NCBI RefSeq assembly: GCF_003332305.1
Contig: NZ_QOIO01000003.1
Coordinates: 124,001-188,000 of the forward strand
Direction: 5' to 3'
Origin: Microvirga aerophila
GTDB lineage: Bacteria > Pseudomonadota > Alphaproteobacteria > Rhizobiales > Beijerinckiaceae
DNA length: 64,000 nucleotides
Part shown: positions 7,562 to 15,819 of the stretch, in pieces
Position numbering within the stretch: position 1 is the first letter of the stretch
Layout: every line of letters starts with the position of its first letter
Program-made: the position numbers and the translations under genes
Notes under the pieces: model-generated
Told to the model about the DNA's origin: nothing
The model's database searches: none
What the model saw: only the letters and a program-made list of their open reading frames with translations

Positions 7562-9805
7562 CTACTGGGCCGTGCTCCGGGAGATGGACGCGCGGCGCTC
7601 TGTGGGCGGGATGCGGATGGTCTCGATGATCTCGGCCTTGCCGATCGCCTCGGCCTGGGAACTGCCGCCGACAAAGACCTCGATGTCTCCCGCCTCGACC
7701 AGATAGGTTCCGTCATCGAGGTGGAAACCAAGCTCCTCGACCGGGACGCGCAGGGTGATGCGCTTGGTTTCGCCCGGTTTGAGAGCGACCTTTTCGAAGG
7801 CCTTCAGTTCGCGCAAGGGGCGGCTGCGCGTTGCGACCGGATCGCGGGTGTAAAGCTGAGCTACCTCTTGGCCGTCCCGCGCGCCCGTGTTGGCGAGGTC
7901 GACCGAAACTTTGAGCGTGTCGCCCGCGCCGAGGCGGGGCTTTGCGATCGCGGCCTCTTTGTAGGCGAAGCTCGTATAGCTGAGGCCCCAGCCGAACGGG
8001 TAGAGCGGGGTGATCGCCTCGTCGATGTACTGCAAGGTGAACCGGTTGTTCGCAAGGGTCGGGCGTCCGCTCGGCAGACGGTTGTAGTAGTAGGGCAGTT
8101 GTCCCACGGTGCGGAACCAGCTCAAGGGAAGCTTGCCGCTGGGGTTCGCGTCGCCGAAAAGCACGTCGGCCACCGCGGGTCCGCCTTCCGTGCCCGGATA
8201 CCAAGCCATGACGATAGACGGGATCCTGTCGGCAAGCTGACCCAACTCCATCGGCCGCCCGGCGATGATGACGAGCGCAACGGGCTTGCCGGTGGCGGCC
8301 AGGGCCTCCAGCACTTCGACCTGCCGGCCATTGAGGGTCAGGCGCGTGCGCGATGCGGCTTCGCCCGAAAGCTCCTGCGGCTCGCCGAAGACCGCGATCA
8401 CGAGATCGGAGGACTCAGCCGCGTCGACAGCGGCCTGAAGCCCGTCCGTGTTGCGGCAGAACAGGTCACAGGCAGGCGCATGATTGACCGTGATGCCGGC
8501 GCTTGCCGCCCGCTGGCGGATGCCCTGCAGGACCGTGACGCTGTCCTCCTTGTGGCCGCGGGCCGCGTGAGGTCCCAACTGGTCGTGCGGCGCGTCCGCA
8601 AGCGGACCCACGACCGCGATGGAACGAACCCCTTGCGCCACCGGAAGCACGTTGTCGCGGTTCTGCAGCAGCACCAGGGTCTCGCGCGCGACCTCGCGGG
8701 CCACTTTGCGCGTTTCGGCGGACGGGAAGATCGAATCGACTCGCGCGGGATCGGTATCGGGGCGCTCGAAAAGGCCGAGGCGCATCTTGGTGCGCAGGAT
8801 GCGCCGGACGGACTCGTCCACCACGCTCTCGGGCACCCGGCCCGAACGCACTTCCCCCGGAAGGTGATTGATATAGAGCTGGCCCATCATGTCCATGTCG
8901 ACACCGGCCAGGATCGCCTTGCGGGCAGCTTCCGCGCCGTCCTTGGCGATGCCGTGGCCCAGCAGTTCGTGGATGCCGGCCCAGTCGGACGTGACGAAGC
9001 CGTCGAAGCCCCATTGGTTGCGCAGCACGTCGGTGAGGAGCCAGGGATTGGCCGTGGACGGAACGCCGTTGAGGGCGTTGAAGGCCGCCATGAAGCTTGC
9101 CGAGCCGGCCTTCACGGCTGCCCGGAAGGGCGGCAGGTAGGTGTCGTACATCTCTGCGGGCGGAATGTAGGTGGTGTCGTAGTCGCGCCCGCCCTGGGGC
9201 GCGCCGTAGCCGGCGAAATGCTTCGCCGCGGTCGCAAGACCACCCTGGCGGAAGCCCTCGACCCGGGCCGCGGTGAGCACGGATCCCAGATGCGGATCCT
9301 CGCCGAAGCCCTCGACGATGCGTCCCCAGCGGCTGTCCCGCGACAGGTCGGCCATGGGCGCGAACGTCCATTGCACGCCGATATAGGCGGCCTCCTTGGC
9401 GGCCCATTCCGAGGCAAGCCGTGAGATGCGCGGGCTGAACGCCGCCGCCTCGCCCAGGGGAATCGGATATTGAGTGCGGAAGCCGTGCAGAACGTCGAGG
9501 CCGAAGATCGGCGGGATCTTCAGGCGGGTCTGGCGCGCGAGGGCTTGAGCGCGGGCCACGTCGGCGGCGCTGTTGAAGTTCAGGAGCGCTCCGGCCTTAC
9601 CTTCGGAGATGTCCTCCCAGCGCAGGGGCGGCCCATGGGAGATCAGGTTCAATTGTCCGATCTTTTCCTCAAGGGTCATCTGGCCGAGGAGTTCGTTGAC
9701 CCGCCGCTCCACATCATCCTGTGCATGGCCTGTGGAAAGAGCGCCCAAGAAAAGACCACATGCGAGGCTAACTCGCGTCAGCCCCGAGAGACAAGAAAAC
9801 CGCAC
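7562..9805 (-). CDS. bglX: Periplasmic beta-glucosidase, glycoside hydrolase family 3
   Basis: A 747-residue secreted GH3 enzyme. GTG 9805 is preferred because GGAG lies six bases upstream and a clean signal peptide (RVSLACGLFLGALSTGHA) follows; ATG 9811 touches that ribosome site. The TIM-barrel domain has KHFAGYGAPQGGRDYDTTY and the nucleophile Asp in GFVTSDWAGIHE. A five-stranded sandwich domain and a C-terminal fibronectin-III-like domain (LANTGARDGQEVAQLY) follow, the usual BglX order and length. It removes terminal beta-glucosyl residues from oligosaccharides. It is divergent from the kinase-like gene at 9941. Confidence 0.93.
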   Translation of the reverse strand: MRFSCLSGLTRVSLACGLFLGALSTGHAQDDVERRVNELLGQMTLEEKIGQLNLISHGPPLRWEDISEGKAGALLNFNSAADVARAQALARQTRLKIPPIFGLDVLHGFRTQYPIPLGEAAAFSPRISRLASEWAAKEAAYIGVQWTFAPMADLSRDSRWGRIVEGFGEDPHLGSVLTAARVEGFRQGGLATAAKHFAGYGAPQGGRDYDTTYIPPAEMYDTYLPPFRAAVKAGSASFMAAFNALNGVPSTANPWLLTDVLRNQWGFDGFVTSDWAGIHELLGHGIAKDGAEAARKAILAGVDMDMMGQLYINHLPGEVRSGRVPESVVDESVRRILRTKMRLGLFERPDTDPARVDSIFPSAETRKVAREVARETLVLLQNRDNVLPVAQGVRSIAVVGPLADAPHDQLGPHAARGHKEDSVTVLQGIRQRAASAGITVNHAPACDLFCRNTDGLQAAVDAAESSDLVIAVFGEPQELSGEAASRTRLTLNGRQVEVLEALAATGKPVALVIIAGRPMELGQLADRIPSIVMAWYPGTEGGPAVADVLFGDANPSGKLPLSWFRTVGQLPYYYNRLPSGRPTLANNRFTLQYIDEAITPLYPFGWGLSYTSFAYKEAAIAKPRLGAGDTLKVSVDLANTGARDGQEVAQLYTRDPVATRSRPLRELKAFEKVALKPGETKRITLRVPVEELGFHLDDGTYLVEAGDIEVFVGGSSQAEAIGKAEIIETIRIPPTERRASISRSTAQ

Positions 9806-9940
9806 CGGCATCTCCTCGATACGCACGAAAACGTTATTACAGAGAAAACTCCCTCAGAAAACGAGTTCGTGCTACAAACAGCGAGTGCCGGAAGTGGCGT
9901 CTTAGGGGCGTCTGGTCAATTCAAATATGCGAAAAAGGCG

Positions 9941-11431
9941 ATGCTTGAGCTGCCTTACCCTTTAAAGCGCGTGCTTGCGGCGTGGTCCGGGCTCCTGGCC
10001 GTCTCGGGGCTGGCCCTCGCCGGAGCTGCGTTCAGTCAGCGTCCCGAACTCGTCATCATGGCGGCAGTGGCTTTCCTGGCCCTGATCCTCGTCGGAGGCG
10101 TCCTCGTCAGCCGACGCATCGCCCGCGCTTTGTCCTTCCCGAAGAGCGATCAGGCAGGGCCGGCGCAGATCCATTCATCGTTTCCGGTTCCGGCGGGACC
10201 GAAACTATCGGCGGGCCGGCCAAGCGTCCCGGATCTGTCGCCGGGCGAGCAGAACCTTCGCCGCGTCCAGAAGCTCGAAGCGGTCGAGCGCCTGCGAGAC
10301 GGCATCGTGCACGACCTGAACAACAAGCTGATGGTGATCAGCGCCAATATCGACTCCGTCGCAAGACAGATGAAGGAGCAGCCGGCGCTGCAGCGCAAGC
10401 TTCTGTCCGCCCTCGTGGCCTCCGATCAAGCGGCGGGCCTGCTGGCCAAGTCCACAGCCTTCGCCCGCCAGGGCGACACAAAGGTGCAGTATGTGGATCT
10501 GGCGGAGCGCATCGATTCCATCGCAGCTCTGATGAGCCGCTCCCTACTGCGGGACACGGTGGAGCTGCGCGTCGACCTCGAAGATGGCCTGTGGCCGGTG
10601 GAGGCCGACCGGGACGAGCTCGAAACGGCGATCATCACCTTGAGCGCCTATGCGCGCGATACCCTGGCCCAGGGAGGAGCCATCACGCTCGAAGCGCGAA
10701 ACATCCATGTGCAGAAGGGGACGTTGTCGGATCTCGAACGCGAGGGCGACTTCGTGCAGCTCGTCATCGGCAGCTCTGGCGAAGCTGATCCCGCCCAGGA
10801 GCGCGACCTGACCGAGCAGGCCTTTGTGCTGCAGGATATCGATCTGCAGCCCTGGCTGACCTTAAGCCGGAGTCTCCAGTTCCTGCAGCCCCTCGGCGGC
10901 GCGGCCGAGGTGCGCAATACCGAAACCGGACGGGCCATCATTCTCTACCTTCCACGCGCTAACGCCCCGGCGCTGCTAACCTCGGGCTCCGCGCAGCACG
11001 ACCCGATCGAGAGTGGCGTCGTGCGTCCTCATACGGAAATCCTCGTGGTGGACGATGAGGTCGAGGTCGCCCTGGCGCTGCAATCCATGCTCGAAGAGTT
11101 CGGTTACGTGACGCGCATCGCCACTCATGCCAGCCAGGTCATGAAAAGTCTCGACGCGCGACGGCCTGCCCTCGTTCTCACCGACGTGTCCATGCCCGGA
11201 ACCCTGAACGGCATGATGCTCGCCCGCGAGATCCGGCAGATCTTTCCGGATCTGCCGATCCTGCTCATCACCGGCAATCCTGCCGTGGCGGACGGCGAGA
11301 AGGAGTTTCCCCTTCTGCACAAGCCAATCCTCAGCCGCGATCTTCATGGGGCGATCCAACAGCATCTGTCGAAGCCCGAGGAGAACAAGGTCGTGCCGCT
11401 GTTCCCACGGCCGGTTCGGCGGACGTCCTAG
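9941..11431 (+). CDS. Histidine-kinase-like protein with eroded ATPase domain and C-terminal receiver
   Basis: A 496-residue protein starting at ATG 9941 (AAAGG upstream). Two membrane helices lie near residues 10-55, with no sensor domain. A dimerisation/phosphoacceptor helix follows with an intact His (GIVHDLNNKLMVISANIDSV). The expected ATP-binding motifs are degraded: the N-box reads TLSAYARDTL with no Asn, the G1 position reads IGSSG with no Asp, and G2 reads WLTLSRS with no glycines. The C-terminal receiver is intact: VVDDE acidic pair, Asp in LTDVSMPG, LLITG, and Lys in HKPI. It probably cannot autophosphorylate and may act as a phosphotransfer scaffold, as ChpT-type proteins do. Confidence 0.85.
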   Translation: MLELPYPLKRVLAAWSGLLAVSGLALAGAAFSQRPELVIMAAVAFLALILVGGVLVSRRIARALSFPKSDQAGPAQIHSSFPVPAGPKLSAGRPSVPDLSPGEQNLRRVQKLEAVERLRDGIVHDLNNKLMVISANIDSVARQMKEQPALQRKLLSALVASDQAAGLLAKSTAFARQGDTKVQYVDLAERIDSIAALMSRSLLRDTVELRVDLEDGLWPVEADRDELETAIITLSAYARDTLAQGGAITLEARNIHVQKGTLSDLEREGDFVQLVIGSSGEADPAQERDLTEQAFVLQDIDLQPWLTLSRSLQFLQPLGGAAEVRNTETGRAIILYLPRANAPALLTSGSAQHDPIESGVVRPHTEILVVDDEVEVALALQSMLEEFGYVTRIATHASQVMKSLDARRPALVLTDVSMPGTLNGMMLAREIRQIFPDLPILLITGNPAVADGEKEFPLLHKPILSRDLHGAIQQHLSKPEENKVVPLFPRPVRRTS

Positions 11432-11449
11432 GCCTCTGGCTCGTCGGTC

Positions 11450-11510
11450 AAAAGCCCCCATCCTTCGAGACGGTGCTGCGCGCCCCTCAGGATGAGGGCT
11501 GTGGGCTTTT
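11450..11510. terminator. Bidirectional terminator containing a Rhizobiales-type palindromic repeat
   Basis: AAAAGCCC (11450-11457) pairs with GGGCTTTT (11503-11510). Inside, CATCCTTCGAG opposes CTCAGGATGAGG, the ends of a palindromic intergenic repeat common in Rhizobiales. It lies between two convergent genes, where a two-way terminator is expected. Confidence 0.6.
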
Positions 11511-11564
11511 CCCTTATAAGCTAGCCTGTGAGCCCAGGCGTCGAATTGGGATGGGCCACTTATG

Positions 11565-12269
11565 TCAGGGCGCGGCCACGGCCGAAGGCTGGAGCAGCGC
11601 CTTGGTGTGGCTTGCGGCCTCGACCAGGGCCGCGAACAGACGCTGCTGCGGCTTCTTCCAGACCAGCAGCTCCGGATGCCACTGCACGCCGAGCAGGAAC
11701 GGCGCGGTCTCGCTCTCGACCGCCTGGACGATGCCGCTCTCATCCTCGGCGGCAATCCGCAATCCCTCTCCGAGCTTGTCGACCGACTGGTGGTGCAGGG
11801 CGTTCACCTGACAGGGATTGCAGCGCAGAATGCGATTCAGGTGCGTTTCCGGCTTGATCGACACGCGCTTTTTCGGAAGCACCGTGCGCATCTTCGGAGC
11901 CTGGACGTAGACTTCATAGATGTCCGTGTGAAGCGTGCCGCCGAGCGCCACATTGATCATTTGCGAGCCGCGGCAGATGCCCAGCACGGGCAGCTGCGCC
12001 GGAAGAGCCACCCTGAGCAGCGCAAGCTCCAGCTTGTCCCGCTCGGGGTCGATGCGCACGTCCGGCAGAACCTGGCCGCCATAGATCTCCGCCCCGATAT
12101 CGTCTCCGCCCCCGATGATCAGGCCCTGGAGGGATACGCGCGGGAGCGCATCGCCGGGCGTCAGGTGCACGCTCCTGGCGCCCGCGCGGTAGAGCGCAAG
12201 CTTGTGCATCAGGTAGCTTCGCCATCCCCCTCGCCTTGAGGTGGTGACGCCAATCAGCGGCCGGCTCAT
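11565..12269 (-). CDS. Class I glutamine amidotransferase-like peptidase C26 (gamma-glutamyl hydrolase, PuuD-like)
   Basis: A 234-residue protein. The start is ATG 12269, which overlaps the amidoligase stop by the ATGA arrangement. Peptidase C26 motifs are present: LIIGGGDDIGAEIYGG, the nucleophile Cys in VLGICRGSQMINV, and the His/Glu pair in GVQWHPELLVW. Relatives hydrolyse gamma-glutamyl bonds (PuuD, gamma-glutamyl-GABA hydrolase). Coupling to an amidoligase suggests it trims or recycles the amide product of that enzyme. The pair should be transcribed from the EcfG-type promoter at 13275. Confidence 0.88.
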   Translation of the reverse strand: MSRPLIGVTTSRRGGWRSYLMHKLALYRAGARSVHLTPGDALPRVSLQGLIIGGGDDIGAEIYGGQVLPDVRIDPERDKLELALLRVALPAQLPVLGICRGSQMINVALGGTLHTDIYEVYVQAPKMRTVLPKKRVSIKPETHLNRILRCNPCQVNALHHQSVDKLGEGLRIAAEDESGIVQAVESETAPFLLGVQWHPELLVWKKPQQRLFAALVEAASHTKALLQPSAVAAP

Positions 12270-13243
12270 GCCCGGACGACCTGTTCTATCACGTTGGCCC
12301 AGCTCTTGTCCTCGCCCTCGAAGGTCAGATAGGCGGCCCCTGCCGCGTCGAGCTGTTCGCGATCCGCCGCCAGACGCTCCACCGCAACCCAGCGGTTCCA
12401 GTCCGGCGCCATGCTCCACCCCGGGTCGCTGACCCGCGCGTCGGGCAGGCGATAATGGAAAGTCGGCCGCCCGTTGATCTTCTCGTTCGGCAGCACCGCG
12501 CGCACCCGCTTCTCGTCGAGATGGTGCAGGAGCGGCAGCAGGTCCAGGTCGCGGTTCCGGGTTGGGTTGGCGGCCAGGTAATCGTCGATGAAGTCCGGTA
12601 TGTCCGGCCAGTAATCGGGCGAGGCGAGCCTGCGGACGTACTCGGCCGGAAACGGGTCCGCGAAGCCCAGAAGCTCGCGGGTCGTGTCCGGCGCAACCTC
12701 CCGCCGCAGCCAGGGATTGAGCAGCACGAAGCTTTTGAGGAAGGCCGCGACCGTGGCCGCATCCCGGCGCGGAATCTCCGGGTTGAAGTGAAGCCCGAAG
12801 GCATAGAAGGGGGCATCCTGCGTTCCCTTCGCGCCGATCTCCCGCAGGATTGTCAGGACCTGATTCAAGTCCTGAAGCCGGTCCATGGGAACGGGGGCCG
12901 TCACCAGCTCGCAGGGCACCAGATAACTGGCCGCGAAGCCGAACCAGGCGGCGATGCGGGGCAGTACCCGGCCCTGGGCTTCGCCGCTCTTGGCCGGATG
13001 CAGGATCCGGCTGTCCAGCTCGACCGACATGTCACCGATGGCCGATCCCTTGAGCGCGAAGGCATGGGGATCCTCCTCGGCGATCTCTCCGCCAAGAGCC
13101 TTCTGAAGCGCCTGGACAGTGGCCTCCGCCGATGGGCCGACGAACTCCACCTCGACCCCCACGGTCCGCGTCCGCCCGTGTTCGTTGCGCAGGACCGGGG
13201 GCAGGGCGAAATCGATGGAGGTGGGAAGCGCCAGTTGCGCCAT
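12266..13243 (-). CDS. Amidoligase (COOH-NH2 ligase superfamily)
   Basis: A 325-residue protein from ATG 13243, with GGAG six bases upstream. TRTVGVEVEFVGPS near residue 25 is the family's opening strand with metal-binding glutamates, followed by SVELDSRILHP and FGLHFNPEIP. This glutamine-synthetase-like fold is the one predicted to join amines or peptides to carboxylates using ATP. Family members repeatedly pair with gamma-glutamyl peptidases or cyclotransferases, and here the partner gene overlaps by four bases. The natural product is unknown. The upstream promoter matches the general-stress sigma factor consensus. Confidence 0.85.
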   Translation of the reverse strand: MAQLALPTSIDFALPPVLRNEHGRTRTVGVEVEFVGPSAEATVQALQKALGGEIAEEDPHAFALKGSAIGDMSVELDSRILHPAKSGEAQGRVLPRIAAWFGFAASYLVPCELVTAPVPMDRLQDLNQVLTILREIGAKGTQDAPFYAFGLHFNPEIPRRDAATVAAFLKSFVLLNPWLRREVAPDTTRELLGFADPFPAEYVRRLASPDYWPDIPDFIDDYLAANPTRNRDLDLLPLLHHLDEKRVRAVLPNEKINGRPTFHYRLPDARVSDPGWSMAPDWNRWVAVERLAADREQLDAAGAAYLTFEGEDKSWANVIEQVVRA

Positions 13244-13274
13244 GACTGTCTCCGAAACGTGTACAGCTGAGGTG

Positions 13275-13299
13275 AACGACCGCATTGTGGTCAGGTTCC
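13275..13299 (-). promoter_or_regulatory. Sigma-EcfG-type promoter of the amidoligase operon
   Basis: Read on the minus strand, GGAAC (13299-13295), 16 bases, then CGTT (13278-13275) matches the alphaproteobacterial general-stress consensus exactly. The amidoligase ATG lies 32 bases downstream, leaving a short leader with its ribosome site. Confidence 0.75.
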
Positions 13300-13389
13300 G
13301 CCACGCTGGAAATGCCCCGATCTTTGCCGGCATGGTGTGGCCTTTCGGGCGCTCTTCGGGCTCACTTTGGACGCGACGCATTGTTCGGC

Positions 13390-13426
13390 GCGGAAAACCG
13401 GGTCCACTTTTCCGCACGATGCGCTA
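13390..13426. repeat. Dispersed imperfect palindrome
   Basis: GCGGAAAA opposes TTTTCCGC around a CCGGGTCCAC centre, followed by ACGATGCGCTA. It resembles the copy at 45711-45752 (GCGAAAA, GTGGCTCCGG centre, then GATGCTCTA), read in the opposite order. Such elements are scattered between genes in Rhizobiales genomes. Confidence 0.55.
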
Positions 13427-13440
13427 CAAGCGCATCCATC

Positions 13441-14844
13441 ATGGACACGACCACCTCGATCACGAGCCCCCAAACGCTGGAACGCGCCGCCTGGACCGCC
13501 GAACTGCGCGCCATGATGGCGCTCGGTTGGCCTCTCATCCTCACCAACGTGGCCCAGAACGCCCTGATGACGACGGACGTCATCCTGATGGGGTGGCTCG
13601 GCTCTGGCGCTCTGGCGGCCGGCGCGCTTGGCACGAATCTCTACTTCGCGTTCCTGATCTTCGGGATCGGCCTCGTCAGCGCGACCTCGCCCCTGATCGC
13701 CGAAGAGCTCGGGCGCAAGCGTCATTCCGTGCGCGAGGTGCGTCGCACGGTCCGGCAGGGATTCTGGGCAGCGATCACGGTCGCGGTGCCGATCTGGATC
13801 GTGGCCTGGAACGGGGAGGCGCTTCTCCTGGCCATGGGGCAGGAGCCCCTCCTGGCTCACGAGGCCGGGGAATACATGCGCGCCCTGCAATGGAGCCTGC
13901 TGCCGTTCCTGTTCTATCTCGTTCTGCGCTCGTTCCTGTCGGCCCTCGAGCGGCCGGGCTGGGCCCTCGTGATCGGCCTCCTGGCCGTGCCGGTCAATCT
14001 CGCGGCCGCCTATTGCCTGATGTTCGGCACGTTCGGGCTCCCGGAGTTCGGCCTCGTCGGAGCCGGATACGGGACGGTGATCTCCAGCACCTTCATGTTC
14101 GTCGCGCTCGCTGGCGTGATCAGTTACGACCGACAGCTCAGGCGATATCATCTGTTTGGACGCTTTTGGCGGCCCGACTGGCCGCGTTACGCCACCCTGT
14201 GGCGCATCGGCGTGCCCATCGGCCTGACACTCGCCTTCGAGGTGACGATCTTCAACGCGGCGGCGCTGTTCATGTGACGCATCGGCGCGAATGAACTCGC
14301 GGCCCACGCGATCGCCCTGCAGATCGCATCCTTCTGCTTCATGGTGCCCTTCAGCTTCGGGCAGGCCGTCACGGTCCGCGTTGGGCGCGCCTTCGGAGCG
14401 CGGGATCCCGATGCGGTCACCCGCGCCGGCTGGACCGCGTTCGTTCTTGGCGTCGGCTTCATGGTGTTCACGGCGATGCTTATGCTGTTTGTGCCCCATC
14501 TGCTGCTCGGCGCATTTCTCGACCTGAGCGATCCGAAGAATGCGCCCGTGATCGGCTTTGCGGTCTCGTTCCTGGTGCTCGCCGCCCTGTTCCAATTAGT
14601 GGATGGCGCTCAGGCGGTCGGTGCGGGCATGCTGCGGGGGCTTCAGGACACGCGCATCCCGATGTTCTACGCGGCCTTCGGCTATTGGGGCGTGGGCCTT
14701 CCGCTCGGCGTAGCGCTGGCCTTCGGCACGAGCCTGCGCGGCGTGGGCATCTGGATCGGCCTAGCCACAGGACTTGCGGTGGTGGCCGGGCTGATGCTCT
14801 GGCGCTGGGTGCGCCGGGACAAACTCGGGCTGGTGGCCGCTTAG
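13441..14844 (+). pseudogene. MATE-family multidrug efflux gene interrupted by an in-frame TGA
   Basis: One frame from ATG 13441 to TAG 14844 encodes a 467-residue MATE (NorM/DinF-like) exporter with the usual twelve hydrophobic segments, for example LRAMMALGWPLILTNVAQNA at the start. The frame is broken only by TGA at 14275-14277, after EVTIFNAAALFM. The frame then continues as [19 protein letters not shown], the expected next segment. MATE proteins usually have Gly at that point, so GGA-to-TGA is the simplest change. The truncated product would lack the whole second half. Sequencing error is possible. It is divergent from the amidoligase operon and convergent with ispH. Confidence 0.85.
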
Positions 14845-14850
14845 ACCTAT

Positions 14851-15819
14851 TCAGCAGGCTCTCGCTTGCCAGGGGACGAGGTGCGACAGGTCGACGGGGG
14901 CGAAGCGCGTTCCCTCCTCGGTCACGCGCACCTCCTCCACGGTGACGCGCCGCCACCGGGCCAGCTGGCTCAGCGCCTCCTGCACGAGCTCCTCAGGCGC
15001 GGATGCGCCTGCCGTGAGGCCGATCACCGCCGCCCCATTGATGAACGATAGGGTCAGATCGCGCGGATCCTGCATGAGCAGGGCAGGGCGGCCCTCGCTC
15101 TCGGCCACCTCGCGCAGGCGCGCGGTGTTCGACGAATTGCGCGCGCCGCAAACGATGACCCGGTCCGCCCGCTTGGCGATGACGCGAACCGCCATCTGGC
15201 GGTTCTGGGTCGCGTAGCAGATCGTCCTAGTGTCGGGCCCCTGGATCGCCGGAAAGCGCCGCTTCAGGGCCTCGATGATTTCCCGCGTGTCGTCCACGGA
15301 GAGCGTGGTCTGGGTCACATAGGCAAGATGCTCAGGGTTTTCGACCGCAACCGTGAGAGCTTCCGCCACGGTGGCGACCACATGAACCGTGCCGTCGATC
15401 CTACCCGTAGTGCCCTCGACCTCCACATGGCCACGATGCCCGATGACGATGACCTCGCGGCCGGCCCTGGCGTGGCGCTGCCCTTCGCGATGAACCCGGC
15501 GCACCAGCGGGCACGTGGCGTCGAGCACCGAAAGCCCCCGCCGAACCGCTTCGCGCTCCACCGCTTCGGGGACGCCGTGGGCGCTGAAGATGGCCACGGC
15601 CCCATCGGGGATCTCCGACAGATCGTCCACGAAAACTGCGCCCTGCCGCTTCAGGTTCTCCACCACGCGGCCGTTATGGACGATCTCATGGCGCACATAG
15701 ACGGGCTTGCCGGTCTGCGCGAGCGCATCCTCTACAGCCCGGATCGCCCGCTCGACACCGGCGCAGAAGCCGCGTGGCGACGAAAGAAGAACCTTTAAGG
15801 CGGCTTGATCCGGGCTCAT
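14851..15819 (-). CDS. ispH: 4-hydroxy-3-methylbut-2-enyl diphosphate reductase
   Basis: A 322-residue IspH (LytB), last enzyme of the MEP pathway, making IPP and DMAPP. The three iron-sulfur cysteines are present in SSPRGFCAGVERAI, VLDATCPLVRRVH and TICYATQNRQ. AHGVP, TQTTLS and the C-terminal TAGASAPEELVQ are also seen. The start is ATG 15819, overlapping the hpnE stop as ATGA. It is the last gene of the carotenoid operon, so supply of C5 precursors is co-transcribed with their use. Confidence 0.95.
   Translation of the reverse strand: MSPDQAALKVLLSSPRGFCAGVERAIRAVEDALAQTGKPVYVRHEIVHNGRVVENLKRQGAVFVDDLSEIPDGAVAIFSAHGVPEAVEREAVRRGLSVLDATCPLVRRVHREGQRHARAGREVIVIGHRGHVEVEGTTGRIDGTVHVVATVAEALTVAVENPEHLAYVTQTTLSVDDTREIIEALKRRFPAIQGPDTRTICYATQNRQMAVRVIAKRADRVIVCGARNSSNTARLREVAESEGRPALLMQDPRDLTLSFINGAAVIGLTAGASAPEELVQEALSQLARWRRVTVEEVRVTEEGTRFAPVDLSHLVPWQARAC

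Noticed and set aside
7721..9424. Long rightward open frame opposite the beta-glucosidase gene
   Set aside because: It is the antisense of a well-conserved GH3 gene; such long shadows are usual in GC-rich DNA.
14275..14277. Selenocysteine or other recoding of the TGA in the MATE gene
   Set aside because: MATE proteins are not selenoproteins, the expected residue is Gly, and no SECIS-like hairpin was evident just downstream.
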